From contig CM055272.1 of assembly GCA_029237695.1 (NCBI GenBank), positions 12,202,042-12,266,041 on the forward strand: a stretch of DNA of 64,000 nt, given 5' to 3'. This DNA comes from Conchocele bisecta (taxonomy: Eukaryota > Mollusca > Bivalvia > Lucinida > Thyasiridae). Shown here one piece after another: positions 49,290-61,500 of the stretch. Each line of letters begins with the position of its first letter. Positions within the stretch are counted from its first letter, which is position 1. The notes below the pieces were generated by a model that saw only the letters and a list, made by a program, of their open reading frames with translations, did not search any database and had not been told where the DNA came from. Position numbers and translations under genes: made by a program.

Positions 49290-51836
49290 ACATTGGTCAC
49301 CGACCTGTACACCACACTGGTCACCGACCTGTACACCAAATTGGTCACCGACCTGTACACCACATTAGTCACCAACCTGTACACCACATTGCCTGTACAC
49401 CACATTGGTCACCGACCTGTACACAACATTGGTCACAGACCTGTACACTACATTGCCTGTACACCACATTGCCTGTACACAACATTGGTCACCGACCTGT
49501 ACACCACATTGGTCACCGATCTGTACACCACATTGGTCACCGACCTGTACACCACATTGGTCACCGACCTGTACACCACATTGGTCACCGACCTGTACAC
49601 CACATTGGTCACTGACCTGTACACCACATTGGTCACTGACCTGTACACAACATTGGTCACCGACCTGTACAACACATTGGTCATCGACCTGTACACCACA
49701 TTGGTCACCGACCTGTACACCACATTGATCACCGACCTGTACACCACATTGGTCACCGACCTGTACACCACATTGGTCACCGACCTGTACACCACATTGG
49801 TCACCGACCTGGTCACCGACCTGATCACCGACCTGGTCACCGACCTGGTCACAGACCTGTACACCACATTGGTCACCGACCTGTACACCACATTGGTCAC
49901 CGACCTGTACACCACATTGGTCACCGACCTGTACACCAAATTGGTCACTGACCTGTACACCACATTGGTCACTGACCTGTACACAACATTGGTCACCGAC
50001 CTGTACAACACATTGGTCATCGACCTGTACACCACATTGGTCACCGACCTGTACACAATATTGGTCACCGACCTGTACACAAAATTGGTCACTGACCTGT
50101 ACACCACATTGGTCACCGACCTGTACACCACATTGATCACCGACCTGTACACCACATTGGTCACCGACCTGTACACCACATTGGTCACCGACCTGTACAC
50201 CACATTGGTCACCGACCTGGTCACTGACCTGATCACCTGACCATTGGTCACCGACCTGGTCACCGACCTGTCCACAGACATGTAGCACCACATGGTCCAC
50301 GACCTGTACACCACATTGGTCACCGCTACACCACATTCACCAACCTGTCACCAGACCTGTACACACACATTGGTCACCTGAACCTGTACACAACATTGGT
50401 CACCGGACCTTTTGGTACCAACCACTTTGGTCCATTTCGACCTGTACACCTCATTGGTCTCCGACCTTGTACACCAATATTGGTCAAGTCTGTACCACAA
50501 AATTGGTCACTGACCTGTACCACACATTTGGTCACCGACCTGTACCCCACATTGGTTATCACCGACCCTGTACACCACATTTGGTCACCGACCTGTACCA
50601 CCAACATTGGTCACCGACCTTGTACACCACATTGGTAAACCGACCTGGTCAATGACCATGGATCACAGGACCTGGTCACCGACCTGGTCACAGACCTTGG
50701 TACACCACAGTTGGTCACCGACCCTGTACATTCAACATTGGTCACCGGCCTGTACACCAATTCACAACATGTACACCACATTTGGTTCACCAATACCTGT
50801 TAACACAATTGGTCACGACCTGTACTCCACATTGGTCAACGACATGGTACCCACATTGATTCTCCGACCTGGTCACAGCCTGTACACCAACATTGGTCAC
50901 CGACCTTGTACATTAACATTGGTCACCTGGCCTGTACACCACATTCACCAACTGTACACCACATTGGTCAGTACCTGTAAACCACATTGGTCACGACCTG
51001 TACACCACATTGGTCAACGGCCTGTAACCCACATTGGTCACGGACCTGTACACCACATTGGTCACAGACCTGTTCACCACTTGGTACCGACATGTTACAC
51101 ACTTTGGTCAACGACCTGTACAGCACATTGGTCCCCATCCTATACACCAACATTGGTCACTGACCTGTAAGCCACATTGGTCACCAAACATGTACATCAC
51201 ATTGGTCACCAACCTATACTCCACATTGGTCACCGACCTGTACACCACATTGATCACCGACCTGTACACCACATTGGTCACCGACCTGTACACCACATTG
51301 GGTCACCGACCTGTACAGTTTCATTGGTCACTCACCCTCCCTTTACACCACATTGGTCTCCGACCTCGTACACCACATTGTCACCGACCTGGTACAGCAC
51401 ATTGGTCACCTATACACCACATGGTCACTGACCTGTATGCCACATTGGTCACCAACCTGTACATCACATTGGTCACCACCCTATACTCCACATTGGTCAC
51501 CGACCTGTACACCACATTGATCACCGACCTGTACACCACATTGGTCACCGACCTGTACACCACATTGGTCACCGACCTGTACAGTACATTGGTCACCACC
51601 CTATACACCACATTGGTCACTGACCTGTACGCCACATTGGTCACCAACCTGTACATCACATTGGTCACCACCCTATACTCCACATTGGTCACCGACCTGT
51701 ACACCACATTGATCACCGACCTGTACACCACATTGGTCACCGACCTGTACACCACATTAGTCACCGACCTGTACAGCACATTGGTCACCACCCTATACAC
51801 AACATTGCTCACTGACCTGTACACCACATTGGTCAC
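49290..51836. repeat. 24-bp minisatellite with 192-bp higher-order repeat (array 10)
   Basis: About 105 copies of accgacctgtacaccacatt plus ggtc. The unit is 24 bp, so long frames stay open on both strands (over 300 codons). A block of eight units (192 bp) containing tacatcacattggtcaccac is repeated at 51461 and 51653. A short ggtcaccgacct run recurs at about 49800 and 50210. Units from 50220 to 51130 carry many indels, while both ends are regular. Confidence 0.95.
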
Positions 51837-52015
51837 AGATCAGGCCATGCATCTGCACAGTCTGATCATGATCTGCACTGTTTGCCATTTATGAAACACC
51901 CACCAATCCTCTAACAAGCAATATAGATATTGATCAGGAGTTACACTGGTCACAACTCCCAGAAGTCCCCTTTCTCCAGTAACAGCCACACATAACCATG
52001 TATTTAGTCTTGTAC
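51837..52015. mobile_element. Palindromic dispersed repeat, left-truncated
   Basis: It carries ctgatcatgatctgcactgt, tgttacactgg-like and ctccagtaacagccacac parts of the repeat seen at 12056 and 43005. Its left half is replaced by array 10. It ends about 50 bp before the exon 10 acceptor. Confidence 0.6.
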
Positions 52016-52067
52016 TGTAGTATTGTCCAGGCACATACATGTAATATTTTACAATTTGCACTTACAG

Positions 52068-52180
52068 ATATGTACACATACCATCTGGAACTGTTGTTTG
52101 ATGCCATGGACTGGGACTTGTTGCTGGAAGACCCCAATAGCTCGGCATTCCAGGGCCTGAAAATTACCATTCAAAATGCT
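52068..52180 (+). CDS. Exon 10: SEA domain, N-terminal part
   Basis: This 113-nt exon runs from phase 1 to phase 0, with acceptor cacttacag and donor gtgagt. It encodes MYTYHLELLFDAMDWDLLL, EDPNSSAFQGL and KITIQNA. This fits the start of a SEA domain: a first beta strand, a W-x-x-x-L stretch, a DPxS turn and then an F-x-x-L helix. SEA domains are extracellular alpha/beta folds found in mucins and agrins and often cleave themselves (family knowledge). Exons 11 and 12 complete the domain. The identification is strongest when the three exons are read together. Confidence 0.86.
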
Positions 52181-52599
52181 GTGAGTAATTCTTACTTATA
52201 TCCGGCCAATTTTAGCATTATAATGTTTGTCCTTGGAATTTGTTCCCAATATGAGATTTGTTAGTGCAGGCAGCACTGTGATCAGTCAGTAGGCTATTTC
52301 ACCAAAATTGCAAAGTACACTTAGGCCTTACTGATTTTATTTTTTTTAATTTGGTGCGGGCGGGCGAAAAAAAATAAAAATAAAAATCGAGGAAAAATTA
52401 GGGTAGAAGATTAGCAAAAAAATAATTCACGTTCTGCATTACATAGGAAATTCAGGACATATGGTATAACAAAATGTACTTAAAATGTAGGAATGCATGA
52501 TAACATTGTGACATAAATATCAATTAAACAATGTGATAATGTCTACTTCTGGTATCTTTATTCATATTCTGGTTAAGTACGGCGTTCGTCTCACGTCCG

Positions 52600-52830
52600 T
52601 GGTGGGTGGTTGGTTGGGAGCAAGCGATGGGTAATTTAATGATCGGCTTTCATCCTTACCGGAATGCCGACATTACATGGCTTGGCCCTCCTGTACATTT
52701 TCGGCCCCCTGCTACTTGAGAGCTAAATCCTGTTATGCACCATTAAAAAAGTAATAAGATTAGAGCTAATCATATTACTTTTTGGGTGAGCTAAGTGAAT
52801 CTGGTGTGCCATAATGTGCAGGCTGATCTG
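52600..52830 (+). mobile_element. SINE-like copy, 5' part
   Basis: It has gttgggagcaagcgatgggt, aatttaatgatcggctttca and ccttaccggaatgccgac, collinear with the 5' half of the SINE at 48271. The tail is missing. Confidence 0.6.
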
Positions 52831-53098
52831 GGCCTACGCTTGTTGCCACTTTTAGTCTAGGGCTAATTAGCAACGATCGGAATGTATGAATGTGCATGCT
52901 GATCAGGACTACACATTGTGAGGATGCAATGATGTCTAATCAGGGCCTATGCGTTGGTTGCAACACCAAATACTATAAAGATCATACGGTAAGCTATGGC
53001 ATATTGAAGAAACTACTTAACATTCTGCAACAACAGTAGATGCCAGTTTTCTCGTTGTACGGGTGATGATGCAGCTCAGTTTGATTGATAATAATTGT

Positions 53099-54450
53099 AT
53101 CCCCCGGACTCCGTCGGGGGATACTATGGATTTGACCGCGGTCCGCATCTGCGTCCGCCGCAGACATTTCTTGTCCGGAGCATAACTCGAACACCCTTTG
53201 GAATATTTTCATGAAACTTCACACATGCATAGACCACGACCCGAAGGTGTGTCGCGCACAAGAATGACAACTCTTGCATAGCTAATTTTTTAGTTATCTC
53301 CATTTTTTGTTTCGCGCACTGATTGACCATAACTCGACCACCCTTTGGAATATTTTTTATGAAACTTCACACATTCAATTAGACCACGAACCGATGGTGT
53401 GTCATGCAGTAGCAAGCATTATTATTTTTATTTTTTACACTTTTTTTTCCATTTTTTTTTTTCATTTTTTTTTTCAAATTCTTTTTCAATTTTTGTCTAG
53501 TAGCATAATGTCGTAAGTGCTATATACAGACTATTCACCTGTGCATGTGCTAGCATGTGCAACTGACCACTTACAGGTAATTTATACAGGTAAATGATTA
53601 TATTACATTTACGTAAACTGTGTTGAAAATATTGTGGCAATATGTGGACCTGTGCATATATGATATGTAGATAAATATAGGACTATTAAAAAACATTCTG
53701 GGCTCCAGTAGGAGCATTATTTTTTATTTTTTTTTAAATTTAATTTTTTTTTTAAGTTTTTTTTTTTGCATTCTTTTTCAATTTTTTAACTGACCATTAA
53801 CTTATTACAGGTAATTTATACAGGTACATTATTACATTTCCGTAAACTGTGTTGACAATATTGTGGCAGTATGTGGACCTGTGCAGATATATGTAGATAA
53901 ATATAGGACTATTAACAAAAATTCTGGGCTCCAGTAGCGAGCATTATTTATTTTTATTTTTTTTGTATATTACATTTCCGTAAAATGTGTTGAAAATATT
54001 GTGGCATTATGTGGACCTGTGCAGATATATGTAGATAAATATAGGACTATCAAAAAAAAAATCTGGGCTCCAGTAGCAAGCATTATTATTTTTAATTTTT
54101 TTTTAAAAAAAAATCCATTTTTTTTTTCTTTTTTTTTCTTCAAATTCTTTTTCAATTTTTGTCTAGTAGCATAAGGTCGTAAGTGCTATATACAGACTAT
54201 TATCATATAATAAAACAATTATTGACTAGTGAGCCATAGAATATAATCTGATATTCTATGGCTCACTAGTCAATAATTGTATAATATGTTCGGGCCAGTG
54301 AAAATTGCTTTCGTGCCCAGGCTCGAGGTCAAGGTGGGACAAGGCGAGGCATTTGATTCCGCGGAATTCTTGTTTACTTATCTCCCTTTGTTGTTTCGTG
54401 CTCTGATTTTTGTATCCAGAGCATAACTCGAACACCCTTTGGAATATTTT
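53099..54450. mobile_element. Dispersed element with poly-T-rich tandem blocks
   Basis: It starts atcccccggactccgtcggg, a palindromic tip, then gggatactatgg and cgtccgc runs. Units with cataactcgaacaccctttg follow. From 53400 to 54180 there are three to four diverged blocks with gtagcaagcattatt, long T runs, ttgtggcaatatgtggacct and gatataggactat-like parts. A further end ggaattcttgttt lies at about 54375. The unit is interrupted at 54451 by another element. Confidence 0.6.
54204..54288. other. 85-bp near-perfect palindrome
   Basis: Arms attgactagtgagccataga and tctatggctcactagtcaat are exact inverses and extend outward through acaat/attgt. The loop is about 12 nt. It is a small foldback element or MITE tip. 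Confidence 0.8.
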
Positions 54451-55390
54451 TATGCCCCACCACGATAGTGGAGGGGACATTTAGTGTTACCCTTGTCCGT
54501 CCGTCCGTCCGTCCGCACACACAAATGGGTACTTGTTGTAAGCATACGAGGATCTTATTGGGTAGGGTTAGGATAGTGTTGGGTACTCTTGTTGGGTATT
54601 TTTATAGAGTAAAAACCCAACAAGTATTCATTCGTAGGAACGTGCGTCCCGTCCTCCCGTCGTCCCGTCCGTCCGTCACAAAACTTTAACACTCGGGTAA
54701 ATGTCTCATAATTTCTTCATCCTTCGACCGATCACCCAAGCCCAGGGTTAAGATCACATACTTAGTGCTTCAAAAACTTTAACGCTCAGGTAAATATCTT
54801 ATAATTTCTGTTTTCTTTCACGGATCAGCTTCATATTTCATATATGCATTGCTCTAATGGTCCTCTACCGCCCTGTGCCAAATCCACGTTCGTCCTGCCC
54901 TCGCCAAGCCCAGGGTCAAGGTCACATACTTGGTGCTTCAAAAACTTTAACGCTCAGGTAAATATCTTATAATTTTTCGTTACATTCACGGATCAACTTC
55001 ATATTTCATATACGCGTTGCTCTAATGGTCCTCTACCGCCCTGGCCAAATGCCAAATCCACGTTCGTCCTGCCCCCGCCAAGCCCAGGGTTAAGATCACA
55101 TACTTAGTGCTTCAAAAACTTTAACACTCGGGTAAATATCTTATAATTTCTGTTTTCTTTCACGGATCAGCTTCATATTTCTTATATGCATTGCTCTAAT
55201 GGTCCTCTACCGCCCTGTGCCAAATCCACGTTCGTCCTGCCCCTGCCAAGCCCAGGGTCAAGGTCACATACTTGGTGCTTCAAAAACTTTAACGCTCAGG
55301 TAAAAGAAAATTTTGACTTGGAATTTGGCCTCATTTATTATCAAAGCGATATGTGGGACATCCGTGTTCTATGAACACATTTTCTAGTTT
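54451..55390. mobile_element. Dispersed element with about 190-bp core (atgccccaccacgatag family)
   Basis: It sits between ggaatatttt and attaaacttcacacatgcat. The host unit elsewhere reads ggaatattttcatgaaactt. It begins tatgccccaccacgatagtg with (tccg)n and ends gacatccgtgttctatgaac and acattttctagttt. Three to four core units carry acgctcaggtaaatatctta and cccagggtcaaggtcacata. Confidence 0.82.
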
Positions 55391-55690
55391 ATTAAACTTC
55401 ACACATGCATAGAAGACGACCCAAAGGTGTGATGCACGTAAGAATGACAACTCTTGCATCGTTAATTTCTTAGTTATCTCCCTTTGTTGTTTCGTGCACT
55501 GATTTCGTGTCCGGAGCATAACTCGAACACCCTTTGGAATATTTTCATGAAACTTCACACATGCATAGACCACGACCCTAAAGGTGTGTCACGCAAGAAT
55601 GACAACTCTTGCATCTCTAATTTTTTAGTTATCTCCCTTTGTTTTTCCGTCACTGATTTTGTCTCCGGAGCATAACTCGAACACCCTTTT
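55391..55690. repeat. Remainder of the host element units
   Basis: Two units with cacatgcatagaccacgacc, gaatgacaactcttgcatc and ttatctccctttgtt continue the element interrupted at 54451. Confidence 0.7.
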
Positions 55691-56842
55691 TTCAAACTAC
55701 TTGTGTATCTGGGGAGGGGGATACACATGGGCTTGTCGACAAGCGTCCATTTCTAGTTATCATGATTATAACCTGTGTACATCCAGAATGGTCAGATTTT
55801 TCACATACAATATGCTGATCGTATTGATTTGTAGGACACATCTATTCTTTGTGTTGGTAATGTATGTCTGCAGAATAGTTTAATGACAATTACTCGTTCA
55901 GCCAACATTACTAATACATGGTCATAATAGGAACACAGCAGACATTAACTTGGTGTTTGTGTTATGTATGTATGTCCTGTAATTGGCAAATAAACAATAG
56001 AAAACTAATATACGGACATCAATTCAAACTTAAGCGTGAGTAAGTAGGGGCACAGCGATAACCACGGCAACCACTTGGACAGACAAATAAGATTACTAAC
56101 AAACTTTTCCAGAACCCTTATGTTAAATGTCATTTAACTTTGACATTGGGGAAGCTATGGACTTCAAGTATGTATATAAACAGTATCATAAATTCATAAT
56201 GGGTAACAGAAAACACAACAAATTTACGAAATATTAAAATACATGTAGGTACGTATTATTCATATTATGGGTGGAAGTACAAAAATAAGCAAAGGAATGA
56301 AAAGGCGAGATATTTACCCATTAGCATGCTGCGTATATTATAATTTATAAAAAATTATAATCAAAATATTTTTTGTTTTTGGTTTATGATGAAGAATAAC
56401 ATTACCATAACACTGTGTTTGTACAATTAGTAGTATTAATGCGCACTGTCAGTAATTGCTGCATGCTGTTTGGAGCATCGAAAGTAAATCTGAGAATACA
56501 ATTATTCTACTTTCTGCCTGTCCAAAGTGAGCGCCACTACTGCTGGTTGTATTCAGAATAGCGATATACAGATATATATTATTTAATAATTTCCCGAAAT
56601 GAGATGAAAAAACGTAACCAGTTAAGACCACATAAAATAGACCAGCGTATAGTTGTAATAACAGGAGACAAGCGGTGTATGAAAGATCAGAACATGATTA
56701 CACATTCTATTTACGACACGGCAACATCCATCATGTTGTGGCACGCAAACTTAGGCGACACATGTACGTGAACATAATGGTTTATTGAGCTGCATTATTC
56801 CTACTCGTCTCCATGTTTCAGGATCGAGGTTTATATTCCTAG
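55691..56842. other. Unique intron 10 sequence, nothing recognised
   Basis: AT-rich DNA. I see no exon with phase 0 entry and exit, and no clear repeat. Confidence 0.6.
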
Positions 56843-57448
56843 TTGTCGCGCCTGCTTTAGCAGAGGCGCGACTATAGTCGGAGCTTTTTCCGTCGTCGTC
56901 CGCGTCGTCGTGTTTTTTGTAAGGCAAATGCGTTAAAGTTATTGTTTTTTCACAATATCTCTTTAACCCCTTGCCAGACATTGATAATATTTCATATCAA
57001 TGTTTGTCTAGGGATGATGCTTCATTACGCACACCCCCACATCCAAAGTCTGAAGGTCAAGGTCATTTATTTACTTGTAATGTTCACCGGTTTTGTAACA
57101 GAAATGCGTTAAAGTTATTGTTTTTTCACAATATCTCTTTAACCCCTTGCCAGACATTGATAATATTTCACATCAATGTTTGTCTAGGGATGATGCTTCA
57201 TTACGCACACCCCCACATCCAAATTATCAAGGTCAAGGTCATTTATTTACTTGTTTTTTCACAATATCTCTTTAACCCCTTTCCAGACATTGATAATATT
57301 TCACATCAATGTTTGTCTACGGATGATGCTTCATTACGCACACCCCCACATCCAAATTCTGAAGGTCAAGGTAATTTATTTACTTGTAATTTTCACGGTC
57401 AAATGCCTCAGTAGGCGCGACACCGCTTCCGTGGCGGAATTCTTGTTT
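56843..57448. mobile_element. Compact element with three core units (cgcgcctgcttt family)
   Basis: It starts ttgtcgcgcctgctttagca with an inverted gaggcgcgac and cgtcgtcgtccgcgtcgtcg. It ends caaatgcctcagtaggcgcg and gtggcggaattcttgttt. Three core units of about 110-150 bp carry ttttttcacaatatctcttt, gggatgatgcttcattacgc and gaaggtcaaggtcatttatt. Confidence 0.82.
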
Positions 57449-57673
57449 TATTTATTATCTTTGTGAGACCTGATAAACAACTCATGTGAAGAAATTTGTT
57501 CAGTGACCCATTTAATAAATGTGTAGCTGTTGCCATGTCTCATTATCATAGTGCATGGTGTTTTATGGAACATAGAGAACATGATACCCAAAGGACACAC
57601 ATATGAACCCATGTAATTAAGAAATGAACAAAAAATGTATTGCTAAGCACATGCTAGGCACACAGCGGTTTAA

Positions 57674-57880
57674 CCCTTAGAATGCGGGAACCGAAAATAG
57701 TCGTCTGCTGATAAGTCATATTTTGTCTTTTCTCTCAGTAAAAACATGGTTTGGCAGCATTTTAGAATCATTTCCATTGGAAATGATTCTAAAGTGTTGC
57801 CAAACCAAGTTTTTTATGAGAAAAATGGAAAAATAAAAAATATTCAGCAGACGACACAAATTAATTCAGCATTGTAAGGG
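57674..57880. mobile_element. piggyBac-like MITE, complete
   Basis: It lies between two TTAA sites (57670-57673 and 57881-57884). The ends are ccctta(g)aatgc and gcattgtaaggg, inverted to each other. The centre is an inverted repeat: agaatcatttccatt and ggaaatgattct. Flanking gtcgtctgctg/cagcagacgac also pair. TTAA duplication with CCCT ends is characteristic of piggyBac elements (established knowledge). It is about 207 bp with no coding content. Confidence 0.85.
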
Positions 57881-57884
57881 TTAA

Positions 57885-58689
57885 TATGTAATATTGTTAT
57901 AATATTATTTACAATTCTGAATCATGCTCCGCTGACCATGGGTTTGATGCTTATGCAAAACGTCTACTACAATACAGGATGTTGTTTGTACAGTTGCAAT
58001 GGTGGGTGGAGGGGTAGTCTATTGTATCTGTTTGGCATCTGTTTTTATTTTCATCCCTTTACACGGCATATAAGTCTTGACAATAAACACATATATAGTC
58101 GCTTCCCCTATACTCGCGGGTTCCATATACACGCGGTAAATTTTGATTCTTGAATTATAAAATGCCTGCGTCATCTAGCTGTTGTTTACAGTCATAAATG
58201 TGTAACATGGAAGTCGACATTGCACTGAACAATAAAAAAATAATTTAAAATATGAGTTTTTATGATATATTCTGCATGATAAATCGTATCAGAAAAAAAT
58301 AGCACATATTTTGTCAAATTTAATTTACTTTAGACCCGACACACATAATGCAGTGATATCTAAGAAATTATAGATAAGTTATCACATACTGTCATTTGTT
58401 TTGAACACTAATATGGCAAACTGATGTCAGATATGTTTATTATCATGGAATAATTAAAATAATCCGGACAATGTATTAAAGAACATGACTACCGCGGGTA
58501 TATGAGAAGCAGCTGATGATGGCGACAGGAATGGGTCACATCTTGAATGAGGGGTTGGGATAATTTTGCATAGTCTATATTATTAAATATTGAATATTAT
58601 TAAATAAGTGCATGGCACATGCAAACACGTGTAACTGTAGATTTTGTTACATTTATGATGTTTATTTCGTCTTTAATTAACCACGAGAG
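57885..58689. other. Unique AT-rich intron sequence
   Basis: No exon, array or element end that I can support. Confidence 0.55.
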
Positions 58690-59214
58690 CTTAAAGGCCC
58701 TGAACGGCTCAGTATTACAATTTTCTGATTTTTTCAAACACAAAAACATGTTTGGCAACTGATTTAGTACACAAAACTAACATATACTGCCTAATAGATA
58801 CATCTCAAGTCTTGAGATTTACATCTTAAACGCAATGTGAAGACAACAAAAACTTGTTTTGTGTACCACTCAGTGCAAAATGTCAATATTGACAAAATTA
58901 ATTCCCGTAACCCAACGGCTTCGGCTCGGAAGCGAGTCGATAAACTCCGGCTATCGGAATTCATCGGCCGCGAATCAGGGAGTTGAGCTGTTGACCCGAG
59001 CTTCTATCGGAAAATCGATCGGACTTTGAACAGGCACCTGCTGTTTGTTTATCAACAAATATTGATATTTTCATCGACTACAAACTCATTTTTGTACCAA
59101 AATGAATGCAAACAGTTTCAAAGTGTGTGTAAATAGAAACCTGTTGGATTTATGTGTGGGGAAAACCCAATAGGAGGCCAAATTCGGCAACTTGAGCCGT
59201 ATTGGGGCTTTAAG
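58690..59214. mobile_element. 525-bp TIR element
   Basis: Left end cttaaaggccctgaacggct is inverted, with a few mismatches, at the right as gagccgtattggggctttaa. The interior is non-coding, with cggcttcggctcggaagc-type GC-rich repeats at about 58915-58960. Confidence 0.6.
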
Positions 59215-59529
59215 TACCGTGGGTATATGGACCTACTGGCTACTGGTAACAAGTGATAAAACACTCACCTGTGTGTACAATAGTTTACGTGAATGAGAAT
59301 GTTACATGACTGAATGGCATATCCATTCCATAGTGGATTGTAATTATTAATAACTTATCTGCACGAACATAAACATAGACGGATCGACTTAAATACGTTT
59401 AAGCATATAAGTATGTGCATGACAAATAAAACCAATATATCCTACAGACCGTATACCACTACATGGACTGGAAAATAAGGGCACTGTGCCATATAAATGC
59501 GGGCAGGCAGATGAGTTTGCACTAAACTG

Positions 59530-59770
59530 GGGGCCGTTTCACTAAACTTCTTACGACTAAAATGTTCGTAAGTGCAACTTGGGGATCGTCTGGAAATTGC
59601 AATTGATGGATTTACAATTATTGAGCATAGGCTGCATATGCAGCCTATGCTCAATAAATGTAAATCCATTAATTGTTTACAAGAAAACATTGTTAATGTG
59701 AAATTTACGGACTATCATAATTTTCCACTTACAAACATTTTAGTCGTACAAAGTTTAGTGAAACGGCCCC
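59530..59770. mobile_element. Foldback MITE in intron 10
   Basis: Ends ggggccgtttcactaaact and agtttagtgaaacggcccc are exact inverses. The arms continue with tacgactaaaatgtt against aacattttagtcgta. The centre is the palindrome gagcataggctgca and tgcagcctatgctc. Confidence 0.88.
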
Positions 59771-59922
59771 TTGGACTCCGTGATTAGCGGTACATGGCCC
59801 CGCAAAGAAGTTAATCAGGCAAAATTAATAATATGTTGTTTTATAACCTTTCTGCTTGTAAGTGCATAACCGATAGAAGTCAATTTGATCAACGATAACC
59901 TAACTTGTTTGTATATCTACAG

Positions 59923-59981
59923 TTGATGGAGATTCACGATGAGGGAGGGCGCGCAGTTATCATGGCTTCCCTTGTCTTCAG
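59923..59981 (+). CDS. Exon 11: SEA domain, middle part
   Basis: This 59-nt micro-sized exon runs from phase 0 to phase 2, with acceptor tatctacag and donor gtacgg. It encodes LMEIHDEGGRAVIMASLVF and two bases of the next Arg codon. The AVIMASLVF stretch is the beta strand that precedes the GS turn in SEA domains. It lies about 7.7 kb from exon 10 and 1.6 kb from exon 12. It is short enough to be missed by gene finders, but the phases and the domain both require it. Confidence 0.85.
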
Positions 59982-60424
59982 GTACGGAAATATTTCATTC
60001 ACCCTACATCACTACATTTGGTCCTCGGGTGTTTATGTTTTATCTTCAACAGTTCGTAGCAAAATACATGCATATTTTGACAGTGCATGCATTGTATGTA
60101 CATGTATATCAGGGGCATATCATGAGTCAAATTGATGATATGTGTCAATTTCTTGTTCTGTTGACATACCACACATGGATTCATCTGTCTTTGATCCTTT
60201 ATCCATTTCCCTCTGCCATTACTACTCCCCCCACTTATGTGTCACAGCTGCGGTTTTAGTAAATGCGTACGTAGTCGAGGCCCATAAGCCCAGGCTTGCT
60301 GACTGACAAATTTAGTTAATAGGAGCCTGATTAGTCTTCATACCATAATAATATACTTCCAATTAACACTTTCAACACTGCAGAGTAATTTTCATATATT
60401 TTTTAGAAACAAAACACTCATTTT

Positions 60425-61025
60425 TACCTCGCCTGCACAAAGTTCAGAACAGTTAATGGCATACCGCCGTCGTTGTCATCAGCATCCACAAACTTGATGT
60501 TGGGGTAAACTTCTGTTTCCTTTGATCAAACTTATTGATATTTCCCACATGCATTTCTCTGAATGTCCTCTATCATGCTGTGTCAAATCCAGACCCTCTG
60601 ATCCCCAGTCATCTCAAGGCCAAGGTCACAAAACTTACCATTAAATTCTGCTTCCTTTTCATGCTGTGACCTTCAGCCACGCACCCCCCCCCACCCCCCC
60701 ACCCACTAAACAACAAGGTCAGTCACATTGCACACAACATCGAGGTAAATTTCCTATAATTACTGTTTTCTTTCATGTAATGACACAATATATAACGCAT
60801 GGATTCACATGGATCATGATCATCCATCATTCTGTGACAAATCTTCGACCCCCTTCCCCCATAGGCTGATCACATTTGGTGACAGGGACTATGCAAGGGG
60901 TATTCCATACATAAGCTCTTGCTTACTGACAAATCTAGATGACTTCTGCCATTGTATCATCAGCCCCATCTATGACTCTTAGCTGCCAACAGGTGAGCTT
61001 TGAAGACTTCTGACAACTCTTGTTT
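60425..61025. mobile_element. Dispersed element copy (ctcgcctgcac family)
   Basis: It starts ttttacctcgcctgcacaaa and ends gccaacaggtgagctttgaa and ctgacaactcttgttt, the same ends as the element at 43937-48046. The internal units are few and diverged. Confidence 0.72.
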
Positions 61026-61132
61026 ACAATAAACTAAATGTAGTCTGAAAATAATTTTTTTGACTATTGAATTGGTCTGAAAATGAACATATCACAGTCC
61101 ACATCAGCTACCTAGTGGTGAGTGTTAATTAA

Positions 61133-61341
61133 CCCTTACACCGCTATCTTAATCTTTTGTCGTCTGCTGTTTATTTTTTATTTTCCATTTTTATCATCAA
61201 AAACATGCTTTGACAGCACCTTAAAATAATTTACAACATGCTTCGACGCACTTCAGAATCATTTCCATTGTTTTTATTGAGAAATAAGGCAAGATATAAA
61301 AGCAACAGCAGACGACAATTTTTGTGTGTAGCGGATTAGGG
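61133..61341. mobile_element. piggyBac-like MITE, second copy
   Basis: It is flanked by TTAA (61129-61132 and 61342-61345). The ends are cccttacaccgcta and tagcggattaggg. The interior has gtcgtctgctg and cagcagacgac and parts of the catttccattg palindrome. It is the same family as 57674-57880 but diverged. Confidence 0.8.
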
Positions 61342-61379
61342 TTAATACCAGTAGTAAATGCTGTAGTAGTAGTTCCTAC

Positions 61380-61500
61380 TTGACTCGGAATCTCAAGTGA
61401 ATTCTTTGGTCTTTTGGATGGGACTAGAAACCGAGGTCCCGTCCATAAATGACCTTGGCTGTTGTTGGGACATTAAACCTATTCACTTTTTCAGATGAAT
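61380..61500 (+). mobile_element. SINE-like tail
   Basis: It carries ggatgggactagaaaccgag, gtcccgtccataaatgacct and ttgttgggacattaaaccta followed by tcacttttt, like the insertion at 2691-2826. Confidence 0.6.

Noticed and set aside
49218..50240. A 340-codon open frame of TTLVTDLY-type repeats
   Set aside because: It is the 24-bp array read in frame. The opposite strand is open over the same span (over 320 codons). It lies in intron 9 and has no separate promoter or splice context.
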